Shown: positions 34,973 through 45,692, numbered from the stretch's first letter. The stretch: DNA of 64,000 nt from Sorex araneus (GCF_027595985.1 NC_073302.1:171418034-171482033); one strand, 5' to 3'. Translations and numbers: made by a program. The notes: a model not told the origin generated them from the sequence alone.

Positions 34973-35165
34973 GAGCTGGAGCAATAGCACAGCGGGTAGG
35001 GTGTTTGCCTTGCATGTGGCCAATCCAGGTTCGATTCCCAGCATCCCATATGGTCCCCTGAGCACCACCAGGGTAATTCCTGAGTGCATGAGCCACAAGT
35101 AACCCCTGTGCATCGCCGGATGTGACCCAAAAAGCAAAAAATAAAATAAAATAAAATAAAAAATT
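34973..35165 (+). mobile_element. SOR-type SINE, young
   Basis: Complete copy with GAGCTGGAGCAATAGCACAG head and GATGTGACCCAAAAAGC, then (AAAAT)n tail. Confidence 0.92.
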
Positions 35166-35514
35166 AAAAGTTGACAGTGTAAAAACTAAAACTATGCCAA
35201 ATTTTTTCTTTGCTAATGGAGAATTTTCATATTTTTAAGGCTATTTTCAAAATTCTTATGAGCTCTAGTAAAATAGTTTCAAACAATTTTATGCCTTCCT
35301 CTGGAATAGTGTCACTAATATTTATTTGCATTTTCTATTTCTATTTATTAGTCTTACATCTGTCTAAATCAATCTTCCTTTAAAATATATTTGTTGAGAC
35401 TGTCTTTATTCCTTAATTTTATTATTCTAAATAAATATTTAGAATTAGTTCCTTTTAAAAACATTTACATTTTAAAATATTGGTAAATGTTAATTTGCTA
35501 TTAAAATTATTTTA
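35166..35514. other. AT-rich intronic DNA
   Basis: Nothing recognised. Confidence 0.5.
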
Positions 35515-35700
35515 CTTTATTATATTTTTATAAAGTTGTTCACAATAATTTGTTACATTTAATATTCCAACGCCAATCCCACCACCATTACACCTGCCCA
35601 CCACCATATTTCAAATGTTTCTATCCTGACCCCCAAACCCTGGCCCCAAAGGTAGACCTAAATAATTTATTTTGTATTGCTTGTTAAAAATAATCCACTA
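35515..35700 (-). mobile_element. L1-like 3' end, variant family
   Basis: TAAAGTTGTTCACAATAATT, CCAATCCCACCACCATTACA and AAATAATTTATTTTGTATTG on the minus strand; matches composite B at 15830-16000. Sequence to about 35890 may be its 5' continuation. Confidence 0.65.
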
Positions 35701-35892
35701 AAAATGATCCAGAAATTTTTCTGTTGGGACAGGGTGAGGAACTCACCCGCCCCCTCTTCGGGTTGCCCCAAAAGAGACAGTCTGGCACGGGGTCTAAGAC
35801 ATCTCTGTAGCACTTTGTAGATTTTGATATTCCTAATGACAGGGACTGAGAGGAGTAGTAGAATGCACTTAGGAATATGGCCCTCAGGATAG

Positions 35893-36235
35893 TAAGTCAC
35901 TGTCATCTCGTTGATCATCAATTTGCTCGAGTGTGCGCCAGTAACATCTCCATTCGTCCTAGCCCTAAGATTTTAGCAGCCTCTCTTTACTGTCCCTCCC
36001 AACGGTGCCACATTGGAGGCTCTTTCAGGGTCAGGGGAATGAGACCCATCATTGTTACTCTTTTTGGCGTATCGAATACGCCACGGGGAGCTTGCCAGGC
36101 TCTGCTGCATAGGCAGGATACTTTCGGTAGCTTGCTGGGTTCTCCGAGAGGGAGAATTAGACAGTTCTCGGCTGTGCGCTTCTGGGAGCTTTGTTTTATA
36201 GTCTCTGGATCTTGGCTGTTGATGGCTGTACCAGC
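35893..36235 (-). mobile_element. RTE-derived non-autonomous SINE
   Basis: The clearest ORF-less RTE derivative. On the minus strand it reads from ATCCAGAGACTATAAAACAA through the RTE 5'UTR block (GAACCCAGCAAGCTACCG, GGCGTATTCGATACGCC, TGAAAGAGCCTCCAATGTGG, GCTAAAATCTTAGGG) straight into the RTE 3' end (CGAATGGAGATGTTACTGG, CACTCGAGCAAATTGATGA, GAGATGACAGTGAC). Compare 46190-46415 and 49184-49250. Confidence 0.85.
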
Positions 36236-36254
36236 CCTGAGATAGACCATTTGC

Positions 36255-36370
36255 ACTGGTTTGTCTCTTTACGGGCCACACCTAGCTGTGGTCAGGGCTT
36301 CCTCCTGCCTCTGTGCTCAGTGGTTGTTCCTAGAAGCTCCAGGAACAACAAAGGGTGTAAATGCCAGTAT
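36255..36370 (-). mobile_element. SOR-type SINE fragment
   Basis: GGGCCACACCTAGCTGTGGT and CAGGGCTTCCTCCTGCCTCT resemble the reverse 3' half of the SINE. Confidence 0.45.
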
Positions 36371-36795
36371 GAAATGTCAGAGAGGGGCCTTCGTGGTGCC
36401 TGGTAACCAGGATGACCCAGAAGACCCAGAAGATGATAACAATCATCTCAACATCCCACCGGCTTCATCTGCTCAAACAGAATAAAGGGCTCAGCCACCA
36501 CCACCCCCTGCTCTGTTCAAAGAATTTAAAGAATAGAAGGGAGGAAACTTCATCTTTATCTGGAATCTTGTTGAAGAGACCTCCCCCCACCCTTTCTACC
36601 CTGCACCTGATCCTCTGTCCATAATCCAGGAACTTCTCTCTCTGCCTGCTTTTCACAATTTCTATTCTGAATTAGATAATAGAACGTGTGGTCTGTTAGG
36701 GGTCTTTCCAGCCCTTTGAATACTGCAGGTCTTTTCTTTCTGGCCTGTAAGTTTCCATTTATGTGACTAACTGCTTTTATCCAGCTACTTCTAAC
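36371..36795. other. FAM81B intron 3, nothing recognised
   Basis: No supported feature. Confidence 0.5.
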
Positions 36796-36796
36796 A

Positions 36797-37020
36797 TTCT
36801 CTCTCTCTCACTCCCCCTTCTCTCTCCCTCTCACTCACTCTCTCTGTTTCCCTGTCTTTGTCTCTCCTCGTATTCTGTTCTTTCTCCTCTCTCTTTCTCA
36901 TTTCTCTGTCTCTCATTCTCTCCCTCTCTCTCCCTCTCTCTCCCTCCCTCCCTCTCTCTCCCTCTCTTTCTCTCTTTCTCTCTCTCTCTTACACACACAT
37001 ACACACACACACACACACAC
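36797..37020. repeat. (TC)n tract followed by (AC)n
   Basis: Polypyrimidine tract of about 190 bases followed by an AC dinucleotide run at about 36991-37020. Open frames on both strands are artefacts. Confidence 0.93.
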
Positions 37021-37101
37021 ATTGGGGATTGAACGAGTGGCCTCACACTGAGCCATATCCCCTTCCCTAAGATTCTTTCTTATTTTTTGCCATTGTAACT
37101 T

Positions 37102-37859
37102 CATTTTTTTTTAAGAAATATTCTATTGAACCACCGTGAAAAAAAGAAAAAAAATACAAAGCTTTCAGGTTTAAGTCACAGTCAAATACTGATTAATCCA
37201 CCATCCCTTCACCAGTGCACCCGTTCCACCACCAAGAACCCCAATACACCCCCCTCCCACCCCACCCCCCACCTAAGTAGCTAATGATATTCCCATTATT
37301 CTCTATATATATTGAGTACATTCCATATTTCCATACAGAACTCACTATTATTGATTGGAAATTTTCCCCAACAATCAGGCCTGCTGAATAGGCATCATCT
37401 AATAATTTCTCTTCATTGCTAAGAGTGAAGACTAAGTCTGCGCGGCCGCAATAGCAGTTTTGGGTTTCTAATATTTTAGCTCAGTTCACAGTCAAAATGG
37501 ATGTTTGCAAGAATCTGCTCTGGTGCCAAAATGGGTCTCTGGGCGGAAGGTGCGCCGGGAACGCGCCCCTCCCAGGGCCACCTACGGGCTACGTCACTAA
37601 AGAAAGTCCTACCTCCAGGGTGAGGGGTCTTAGAGGGTGGCTCTCACCACGTGGGCGCTGCCGCTGCCGCCATTTTCGCTCAGAAAAATGGGGTGGAGAG
37701 GGAAAAAACCCTCCCCGGGCTGCACAAGGTTGTAGCTCAGTTCACAGTCAAAATGCATGGCTGCAAGAATCCGCTCTGGTGCCAAAATGGGTTAGGAGAC
37801 CTCGGGATCACAGTCAATAGGCGCGGAGGGTCTGTTTCTCGTGCCGTGGCTCCCAGTTC
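37102..37859 (-). mobile_element. Composite retroposon C: L1-like 3' end + tandem CpG-rich monomers
   Basis: A 758-bp unit flanked by the 14-base duplication TGCCATTGTAACTT (37088-37101 and 37860-37873). Minus-strand order: a CpG-rich 5' part with two copies of a monomer (AGCTCAGTTCACAGTCAAAA at 37478 and 37734, period 256), the YY1-like AAAATGGCGGC in the monomer, a unique linker, then an L1-type 3'UTR ending with GGTTCAATAGAATATTTC and an A-run. No L1 ORF is present. The open frames to 187 residues across it are not genes. Related to the element at 55740-56587. Confidence 0.85.
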
Positions 37860-37873
37860 TGCCATTGTAACTT

Positions 37874-38455
37874 TAATGTCTCCTGAAGTGCATCTATCTG
37901 GTTTATTTGGTTTAAAATTCTGTGGGGTTTCTGGATGTGGTATGTGTTTTCTTCCCTACATAGGAAAATTTTTGAGTACTATTTATTCCCCCCAAATTTC
38001 TGCCCTTTTTTCCCTTCTTTATCTAGAATCCCTACATTGTGAATTTTACCCATCTTTATTGCCTCATTTGTCTCATTATCTTCATTATTTTAAAGTACTT
38101 TTTCTTGTGTGGTCTTCGGGGCTGCTTTCTTTATTCTCTATTCTACTTCATCTAGTCTCCTGTGCATCCCCCTCTATATTTTTAGTTAAACTACTGTGTG
38201 CTTTAGCTCTGTGATTTCTGTTTGAAGCTTTCTCAGATTTTCTCTGTGCTGTGGTTCTGATTTTGTTCATTGTTCTGCTCATTTCAGTGAGCATAATTAT
38301 ATTACTTTGAAGTTTTATTCATGTAGTTTACTTAATTCTGTTGTGTTCAAACTTTCCCAAAATTTTTGTTCTGATCCATCAATTGATTTGACTTCCTTTA
38401 TCCTCCTCTCTTTGGGTTTGGTACTTTGTGTTTATTTCTATAAATGTGATGAAAT
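37874..38455. other. FAM81B intron 3, T-rich; possible L1 remnant
   Basis: T-rich sequence with phrases such as TTGTGTGGTCTTCGGGGCTG. It may be an old reverse LINE body but I cannot name it. Confidence 0.35.
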
Positions 38456-38458
38456 AGA

Positions 38459-38459
38459 G

Positions 38460-38499
<40 letters not shown>

Positions 38500-38680
38500 A
38501 GAGAGAGAAAGAGAGAGCAAGTACAATCATTTAAAGCTCTTGCCTTCCATGTGGTTGAGCTGAGTTTGATTCCCAGCACCACGTACTGCCCTCTGAGCAC
38601 CACCAGGAGTGATCTCTGAGCACAAAGTCAGGAATAAACTCTGAGCACTGCAGGAAGTGCCTCCTATTCCCTCTCCCCCA
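38459..38680 (+). mobile_element. SOR-type SINE with (AG)n-expanded head
   Basis: The usual GGAGAGATAG head has become a (AG)n run at 38460-38518, followed by AAAGCTCTTGCCTTCCATGT, TTTGATTCCCAGCACC and the SINE body. Confidence 0.8.
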
Positions 38681-39890
38681 TAAAAAATATAAAATAAGAA
38701 CTAAATAAATTAGACTTAACACTTCTTCCCAGGCCTGAAGTAATGGCTTTGCATTAGAATTGAAGGTTTCCTGGTATAGATAGACCTTGTATATTTTCCT
38801 CGTGTGTTGAGCAGGCTGAAGCATAATCACTAATCAGGATCTCAAGAGCCACCTTGGAATGGTGATGACCTGAGAATACAGACAGTAGACAGAAGGTGAG
38901 ACGATGGAAAATAAGGAGTTAGCTGTGGTAGACTGGGGGAGGGTGTCTGCAGCTGCTGGGGCAGACAAGAGATGAGCAATCTCTGTCCACCCAGGGTGGA
39001 GCCCCCCACAGAGCTTTCCAAGCATTCTCAGCTGCAGCCTTGTTCTCAGCAGGTTCTACAAAGTAGTTCTCCCCAGAGCTTTGGGAAGAGCAGAGCGACT
39101 GATGGGAGGAGGCGGGTAATATAGGAGGCGGGTAATATGGGTGATCGCGGTCTTCATAGCAGGCAGGATGCCTAGTAGCCCTTGGAGCCCAGGCAGTGAG
39201 AAAAAGTGAGTGTTTGTATAAATGCAGGAGATGGCTGTGAGAAAACCCCGGGAAGGAACTATAGTTATTGCCTGCTGCCAGCAAGTTCCACAAATACTGT
39301 GGTGGTCACAGGACCAAACTGGAAGTCCCCACAGCCCCGAGGGCAGGATGATTTGGCCTCCAACTCTGACTCCTTATTTTGCTTCCTTCATATGTTAGTG
39401 TTCAAAGCAGTCTAGCAGTCTTTGACAGAGAAACTGCCCTCCTTCTTGCACTCACACAGGGAGTTACTTACATCAAACACAAGTTAATGTGACTAGGTCT
39501 GCGCCTCATTCATTAGTCAACCCCCCCCCCTTGCACTCTCTGCTTCCTAGAACCCTATTATTCTCCAAAGAAAAGCCCATCTGTTCTCCACACCTGCAGA
39601 AGAGACTCCACCCATACACAGACCTCCTCGGTGTGGGAGGAAGCCCTTCTCCCCCACCCCACCCCCGCCCCCAAACTCCCTCCATGTTTCTCAACCTCCG
39701 GTGGCAGTGTCCCAATAGCAATCCAGGCAAAATAGAGTCCCAGGATTTCTTATCCTCAGTGTCTTTCACTTTTCCTTATGGAGACACTGACTCAGTCTCT
39801 GTTGTTTTTCAAAGGCATCTTCTGACACAAAAGCAGGTTTGTTGTGTCTGTGGGAAGAGGTGAGAATAGGAGCGCGCTGAGCACCATCTT
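38681..39890. other. FAM81B intron 3, nothing recognised
   Basis: Contains a short tandem GGCGGGTAATAT at about 39111-39137 and a C-rich patch at 39520-39680. Open frames there lack domains. Confidence 0.45.
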
Positions 39891-39905
39891 AAGAGGACCA
39901 CAGAG

Positions 39906-40031
39906 ATTCTTGGTGGTGGAATATGTGCACTGGTGAAGGGATGGGTGTTCGAGCATTGTATAACTGAGACTTAAACCTGAATGCTTTGTAACTTTCCACA
40001 TGGTGATTCAATAAAAGAATAAATAAAAAAA
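39906..40031 (+). mobile_element. L1-like 3' end, 126-bp insertion with target-site duplication
   Basis: Only the last part of the 3'UTR: TTCTTGGTGGTGGAATATGT to CACATGGTGATTCAATAAAA. Duplication AAGAGGACCACAGAG at 39891-39905 and 40032-40046. Its terminus is the same variety as composites C and D (CTTTCCACATGGTGATTC). Confidence 0.95.
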
Positions 40032-40046
40032 AAGAGGACCACAGAG

Positions 40047-40585
40047 CTTCACCCTCTGACGGTTCCCTCTCTTCCTTGTACTACCATTGCTCTCTCTGAC
40101 AAATTTTCGCTATTGGATTTCCAAGTCAAACTCATTCTTCAGCTCTTTGTTCTGTCCTACTTTATCCCATTAAAAATTAGGGGTAGGGGGGAACATTAAG
40201 TTTTTCATGACTAATATTTCTACTAGTTTTACTTTTTTATTTTCTAGTTTGGAGAGGTTGTTTGGGTAAAACTTTCTTCTCTTTTATGTGTTTACAAGCT
40301 TTTAAACGTTTTTTCTTTATTGCATATATATTTTCTTATATTTAGTATTTATATCTTATATCAAACTATAATATAGCAGATCATTTCTTGTCTAGCTGGT
40401 TTTTGAAAAGAGCTGAAATATCTTGAGATCCTGAGCTGTGAGTTCTTTTGTCTTGGAGATTTCAGCTAGACCCTGGCTTCAGGGAAATTTTGTCAACTCC
40501 GGTGAGCACAGGAGACAGGATTTGAGTGAGCACCTAAACAGTTAGGCACTTCCATCCTACACTTCTCCTGTCATTATCTTAGAAT
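40047..40585. other. FAM81B intron 3, nothing recognised
   Basis: AT-rich; no supported feature. Confidence 0.5.
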
Positions 40586-40595
40586 AGTGTAGAAG

Positions 40596-40843
40596 TGGAC
40601 TGGAGCAATAGAACAGTGGATAGGGCATTTGCCTTGCATGCAGCCAACCCGGGTTTGATTCCTCCGCCCCTCTTGGAGAGCCCAGCAAGCTACTGAGAAT
40701 ATCCCGCCCGCATGGCAGAGCCTGGCAAGGTACCCGTGGCGTATTTGATATGCCAAAAACAGTAACAAGTCTCACAATGAAGACGTTACTGGTGCCCGCT
40801 CGAGCAATCAATGAACAACGGGATGACAGTGCTACAGTGTTTC
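40596..40843 (+). mobile_element. Chimeric SINE: SOR tRNA head fused to RTE body and tail
   Basis: The left 65 bases are the SOR tRNA-related head (CTGGAGCAATAGAACAGTGG; CCCGGGTTTGATTCC B-box). From CCGCCCCTCTTGGAGAG it becomes the RTE 5'UTR block (CATGGCAGAGCCTGGCAAGG, GCGTATTTGATATGCC), then the RTE 3' end (AAGACGTTACTGGTGCCCG, CTCGAGCAATCAATGAACAA, GGGATGACAGTGCTACAGTG). Duplication AGTGTAGAAG lies at 40586-40595 and 40844-40853, so the whole 248 bp inserted as one unit. RNA polymerase III boxes in the head plus an RTE tail imply transcription by Pol III and mobilisation by the RTE enzyme. Confidence 0.88.
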
Positions 40844-40853
40844 AGTGTAGAAG

Positions 40854-42064
40854 CAGTGTCTGACACCCAAGTCTCAGATGCCTGAATATTGACATATCTA
40901 AAGTCAATTGTTCCCAATCATTGGTGACTGCTGTGTCAACTTCAAACCAGCAAAGCTCCTTGCTCTGCCTGATGTTATATGTGAGAACACTTAGACCACA
41001 GTTTGAAATTCCAGGGGAACAGAATTTACCCTAACATCAGAGGGGGAGAAGCAAAAGAATAATGACCATGGGCATTCTTCCCCATCTCACCCTCCTACTG
41101 CCAGGCTGAGATAGCTGTTGCCCCAGGTCAAAGCAACCAAATGATTTGGTTGTGCAGTAAACAGGATTTGAGAAATAGGCAAGAGAACAGAAGATAATTG
41201 TATTACGCTCTGGGATCCACACCCTGGCAATGAAGGTGAGAGAATATGGCAGGAAGGAAAAAAGAGACGCTGTAATGCAAGAGCAGTCAATACTTCCTCT
41301 CCCACTTAGGTCATTCAGAACCTGGGAAGGTTCTCCAATCTTACTGTGAGATAGAGCAAACATAGTAAATCTTTATACTGACACACGAACTGGGTTGGTG
41401 CTGCCCCAGAAAGTAGTAACTCCTCTTCATGCCGTCAATTCATGAGAAGGATAAAGTAAAGGGCTGCCCACTCAGAGTGCTTCCAGAGAATAGGGAAGGA
41501 CGTTCTTCCTGACTAGTCAACCAAGCAGCATGCAGAGACCGTATGGCACACTCCCCAGTTTAATATAATCACCACTTCCCCATGGATTTTCCAGTTCTTT
41601 TCATTTTCTCTCTCTTCGTCCTGCAAGGTTTTAAGGAGAAGAGAGGATGGTGAGGAAGGAGGACTTTTACAAGGATAGTAGTCCCCTTAGACGAAGCTTT
41701 CTCACCAATTAGACTTACCCCCTTTTCTGCATGGTATTTTGGAAACTGTTATGTTGCCTGATGCATGATGGGAGAAGGAGATTTGGTAGTAATTTCATGG
41801 CAATCATGTTACAGTGAAATGAATGATCAGGTCAAGGTATGTTCTCTCCCTCAATCCCAACCAACTCATCTGTGGTTTCCTTGTGGTTATAGAAAGGTAT
41901 GGTGTCTGAAGAAGTGGTCAAAGGAAGGAGTCAGATTATCCAGAGGGAAGCTTCCTGACCTCCCCAGATAGCCTCAATAGGAAGCCACTTGTTGTGGTAG
42001 TTCAATAATTTAATGGGAACCTTCCTGAACCCTGGAACTCTTCCTCAGGGAAGATTTTCTTTTC
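40854..42064. other. FAM81B intron 3, nothing recognised
   Basis: Unique-looking sequence; open frames on both strands lack domains. Confidence 0.5.
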
Positions 42065-42226
42065 TGGTTTATTTGGGGTGGGGGCACACATGACAGTGCT
42101 TAGGGCTTGCTCTTGGCTCTTCACTCAGGAATCACTCCTGGTGGAACGTGGGGGATCATACAGGGCAACGAGAATTGAACCTGGGTCAGCTGCATGTATC
42201 ACTCTACAACAGCTCCAGCCCTATTG
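42065..42226 (-). mobile_element. SOR-type SINE
   Basis: GGGGGCACACATGACAGTGC, CACTCAGGAATCACTCCTGG, GAATTGAACCTGGGTCAGCT and AGCTCCAGCCC on the minus strand. Confidence 0.82.
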
Positions 42227-43055
42227 GAGGACAGATTTTACTTAGCTAACAAGTTGACTTGACTTCAAACTTCTCTGTTGCTAATAATATCCTCTTTCCA
42301 CTCAGGCAGAAACTGAGTGGGTCCTCTGAAACACATGAGAGCAAAGGCATGATGTACCTAAACATTCTCTCCTGACGGCTCTGCAGGGACTCCCAGGAAC
42401 CTGGAGCAAGGCAGCTGGAGTGGCAGTGTTTGCCATGGTTTTATCATCTCTCCTTTGAACCCACAAACTTTTCAGCATTCCCCAGACCCTGGAGCCCCAA
42501 CTCAAAGCAATTCCGTATTTTCTTGTCACAAAGTACTTTCTTGACCACAGAAAAGTATGACGAGACAGAAGCCAGTTGGATGCTATGACTGTGTGGTGGT
42601 TTTTAAATGCCCCCCAATAGTTTCCTGACTCACTTTTCAAGAAGTGGACTCGAATCCTTTCCTCTTGAGGGTAGGCTGTACTTGGCTTGCTTCTAAGGAA
42701 TTGTCCAAAGTAAATGATGGGTAGGACTTCAGAGATTTAGTCAAAAGAAGTAAGGAGAGTAAATTAAATATACAAGAAAAGTCAACCAATAAGGTGAAGA
42801 ATAGTATACTAATGCCAGTGGGGGCTATCCAGGCTTTACATAATCCTTTGCCTCATACTAAATAGCCCTTGCCTTTTTTTCTTTTCTAATTTGCTCATTT
42901 AACTTTTCCTTAAACCTCTGACTCTTACACAGCTTTGCCTTTGAGCTACTATCAAGCTCTGAGAAGGCAATCCTCCCTTCAATTCAGAATTATCAGCTAG
43001 TAAATCTATGTGGGTCCATAACCTACCTTACTTGACTTGCTTAAAAAGTGAGTGA
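42227..43055. other. FAM81B intron 3; possible old LTR-type repeat at 42590-42790
   Basis: The part near 42590-42790 (AAGAAGTGGACTCGAATCCT, TTGGCTTGCTTCTAAGGAAT) resembles an old mammalian interspersed repeat. Weak; not named. Confidence 0.35.
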
Positions 43056-43245
43056 AATAGAACCAGAACAACAGTACAGTGAATAGGGTGTTTGCTTTGC
43101 ATGTGGCCAACCCAGTCTTGATCCCCTGCACCCCATCGGATTCTCCCATGACTGCCAGGAGTAATCCATGAGTGCAGAGCCAGGAATAAGCCATGAGAAC
43201 CACTGGGTGTGGACCAAAAACAAAAACAACAACAAAAAAATCAAA
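43056..43245 (+). mobile_element. SOR-type SINE
   Basis: GAACCAGAACAACAGTACAG head, GCCAACCCAGTCTTGATCCC B-box, GGGTGTGGACCAAAAAC then an AAC-rich tail. Confidence 0.83.
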
Positions 43246-43409
43246 CAAACCAAAATAAGTAAAGAATAAAGAAAAATAGGTAAAATTTATAGAACAATTT
43301 TTGCTTCGAGAACATGAAAAATGACTGGGACATGATCAGGCATAAGTCAGACCAGCTTCTCAGGTAAAACAAGAGTCAAGCTTCTACCCAATAAAAGGTG
43401 AGTGGACAG

Positions 43410-43555
43410 AGGGGGGATGCACAGGGCTAGAACACATGCTTTATATACTAGAGTCTCCGATTCAATCCCCAACACCACATGGTCCTCCAAGCAAGGCCCA
43501 AAGTAGTCCTTGAGTACCGCTAGGTATGTCTGATGCTCCCCCTCTCCAAAGAAAA
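43410..43555 (+). mobile_element. Diverged SOR-type SINE
   Basis: CTCCGATTCAATCCCCAACA B-box, GAGTACCGCTAGGTATGTCT; short and diverged, lying about 100 bases before FAM81B exon 4. Confidence 0.6.
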
Positions 43556-43655
43556 GAGAACTTACACCCTCAGACCTCACAGAGAATACAGGAGGACGCA
43601 AGTTCTGACTCAGCCCATTCTCATAATGCTTTGATGTGTTTCTGTTCTTGACCAG

Positions 43656-43899
43656 GGATGAACATTTCCTTCCTGATATTCAAAACAATGACAGAAGTCA
43701 CTTTCACAGCAGACTCAACAACCAGGAGCGCACAATCACTTTCCTCCTTGAACAAGCCTTCCACATTAAGGAGGAGCTCTCTGCCTGTCTTCAAGGGACC
43801 AAAGGCTATAAAGCAGAGGAATCACTCGCCAGGAAGCTTTTGGAGAACCATATTCACACCATCACTGCCATCGTCAAGAAACTCAGCCAAAATATTGAG
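43656..43899 (+). CDS. FAM81B: FAM81B coding exon 4
   Basis: Joined to exon 3 (AG|G makes Arg) it reads DEHFLPDIQNND, then HSRLNNQERTITFLLEQAF, IKEELSACLQGTKGY, EESLARKLLENHIHTITAIV and KKLSQNIE. This is the most conserved N-terminal block of FAM81 proteins (compare LLEQAFRIKEDISACLQG and ARKLLESHIQTITSIVKKL) and starts the coiled-coil part. Acceptor TTCTTGACCAG; donor TTGAG|GTAGTT, weaker than consensus at +5/+6. It begins in phase 2 and ends in phase 0. No frameshift or stop. The reading frame continuing past 43899 to 43974 is intron. Confidence 0.96.
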
Positions 43900-44067
43900 G
43901 TAGTTCTTTCATATCTGTCAGCATCAACACCTGCAGTGCAGCAACTTCAATGTCCTTTTCAACTACAGAAATAAGTCTTCATGGTTTAAGTGATTGTAAT
44001 TCGGTTGTTGCCCCAGAAAGAAACAATTCACTTTTTTGAACTCCCATTTTTATGCCAAATAGTTGGA

Positions 44068-44235
44068 AGTGGCAGTGGGACAATAGTACAGCCAACAGGG
44101 CACTTGCCTTGCTCACTGCCAACCCCAGCCTCCATGTGGTCCCCCAAGCCCACCAGGAGTCATCCTTAAGCTCAGACTCAAGGGTAAGTTCTGAGCACCC
44201 CACGGTGTGCCCCTCCCCTAAAAAAAAAAATCCAA
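44068..44235 (+). mobile_element. Diverged SOR-type SINE
   Basis: GTGGCAGTGGGACAATAGTA head, CTTGCCTTGCTCACTGCC, CACCAGGAGTCATCC and an A-run. Located just downstream of exon 4. Confidence 0.72.
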
Positions 44236-44776
44236 AAAAGTTGAAAAGGATGCTTTTCATTCTTTTGCCCACTTTTTTTTTTACATTCTTGATCTACAAT
44301 ACTGTCAATGACAGTTTTACTGCTTAATGATCCAGTGTATCACATACACCACCAGGGTGCCCAAAGAATTTTTTTTTTAAAAGTGCTTGTCTATTTTATG
44401 ACAGCGATGGCAATTGCTTACATCAGATACTGTACTAAGGAATTTATTTGATTCTAATTCCCTAAAATTCTATTACTATAATAATTTCAAATTGAGATCT
44501 TTATGACCTGTGACAATGCTGGTTCATAGACCATCACAATTGAGTCCAACAACATCTAACCCCACCTCCCACCCTTTCTCCTTTACACTGGACACACTGG
44601 CCACCCAATTCTTCTAAGAACTGACCAAACACTGTTGTGGCTTCAGAACACTTTGAGAAAGAGTAACTCATTCTCAAGATACTCTACATTATGGAGAAGT
44701 TCATGTTCTCTTGAGCATGTTACTCTGTCTCTCCCTCCTTACATTTCCCTAAATAAAGCTCTCTTTTTCTTTTTCT
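44236..44776. other. FAM81B intron 4, nothing recognised
   Basis: No supported feature. Confidence 0.5.
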
Positions 44777-44953
44777 TTTCTTTTTTTTTGCTTTTTGGGT
44801 CACACCTGGCGATGCACAGGGGTTACTCCTGGCTCCGCACTCAGGAATTACCCCTGGCCGTGCTCAGGGGACCATATGGGATGCTGGGATTTGAACCCGG
44901 GTCGGCCGCGTGCAAGGCAAACGCCCTACCCGCTGTGCTATCTCTCCAGCTCC
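44777..44953 (-). mobile_element. SOR-type SINE, young
   Basis: Minus strand: T-run, GCTTTTTGGGTCACACCTGG to CTATCTCTCCAGCTCC with a clean B-box complement (TTTGAACCCGGGTCGGCC). AAAGCTCT flanks both sides (about 44755 and 44954), a short duplication. Confidence 0.93.
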
Positions 44954-45512
44954 AAAGCTCTTATTTTTCAAAATATATTCAGGTATGTATTTTGATATGT
45001 CAATCCACATTAATTATACCTCTAAAATATTCAACACTAAGGAAAATGTTTTCAGTCTCTAGAAAGCTTGTTAAGTTTCTTTTATAATAACCAATTATCT
45101 TTGTTATCAAAAAAACTAAGCCAAAACATTTCCTAAGAACTGTACAATCTTATATGATATTTGAATTTTTGTTAAGACTTTGACATAAATAATGAAGAGG
45201 AAAAAGTCTGGTTGAATTATAGAGAAAACTATACTGTAAAATATTTTAGGGGAGACTCAGGAGTGAGTGGAGTGTGCTTTCAGGCTCAAGTTTGATCCCT
45301 GGCACAACCCCACTTGTCAAGTGCAATCCCAAGGATATTTCCATTACCAACCCCCTGAGTAGCAACAAATGTTGTGATTAATAATTTACTGCAAACATCT
45401 ATGTGAGCATCATTAACCATGGTGCAACTTAGTGACCATCACAACAATAACAAAGGAGGCAGAATGATGTAGTTAATTTTAAGATGTAGATTTTATTCTT
45501 TTAGGATTAAAT
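44954..45512. other. FAM81B intron 4; possible SINE scrap at 45252-45330
   Basis: CTCAAGTTTGATCCCTGGCA at about 45287 hints at an old SINE B-box; otherwise AT-rich and unrecognised. Confidence 0.4.
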
Positions 45513-45589
45513 CAAACTGTTGCACTGTTGTCCCTTTGTTCATCAATTTGCTCAAGCAGGCATCAGTAACGTCTCCATTGTGAGACTTG
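45513..45589 (-). mobile_element. Short RTE-derived insertion with target-site duplication
   Basis: 77 bases, minus strand: CAAGTCTCACAATGGAGACG then TTACTGATGCCTGC, GAGCAAATTGATGAACAAAG and a CAGTGCAACAG tail. The 12-base duplication TTAGGATTAAAT lies at 45501-45512 and 45590-45601. It is the 3' end of the chimeric SINE type at 40596 and shows that this tail was retrotransposed. Confidence 0.88.
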
Positions 45590-45692
45590 TTAGGATTAAA
45601 TAGTTGGAAAATGTTTAAAAAGAAGCTATTCAACTAATTAATAACAATTTTCTAGAAAAATCAAAACTATCCAAGTACTTTAAAAGAACCTG

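Noticed and set aside
37497..38214. Long open frames (107 and 187 residues) in a CpG-rich region, looking like a CpG-island gene
   Set aside because: They lie across composite retroposon C and its boundary; the unit has target-site duplications, the frames cross the insertion edge, and no domain is visible.
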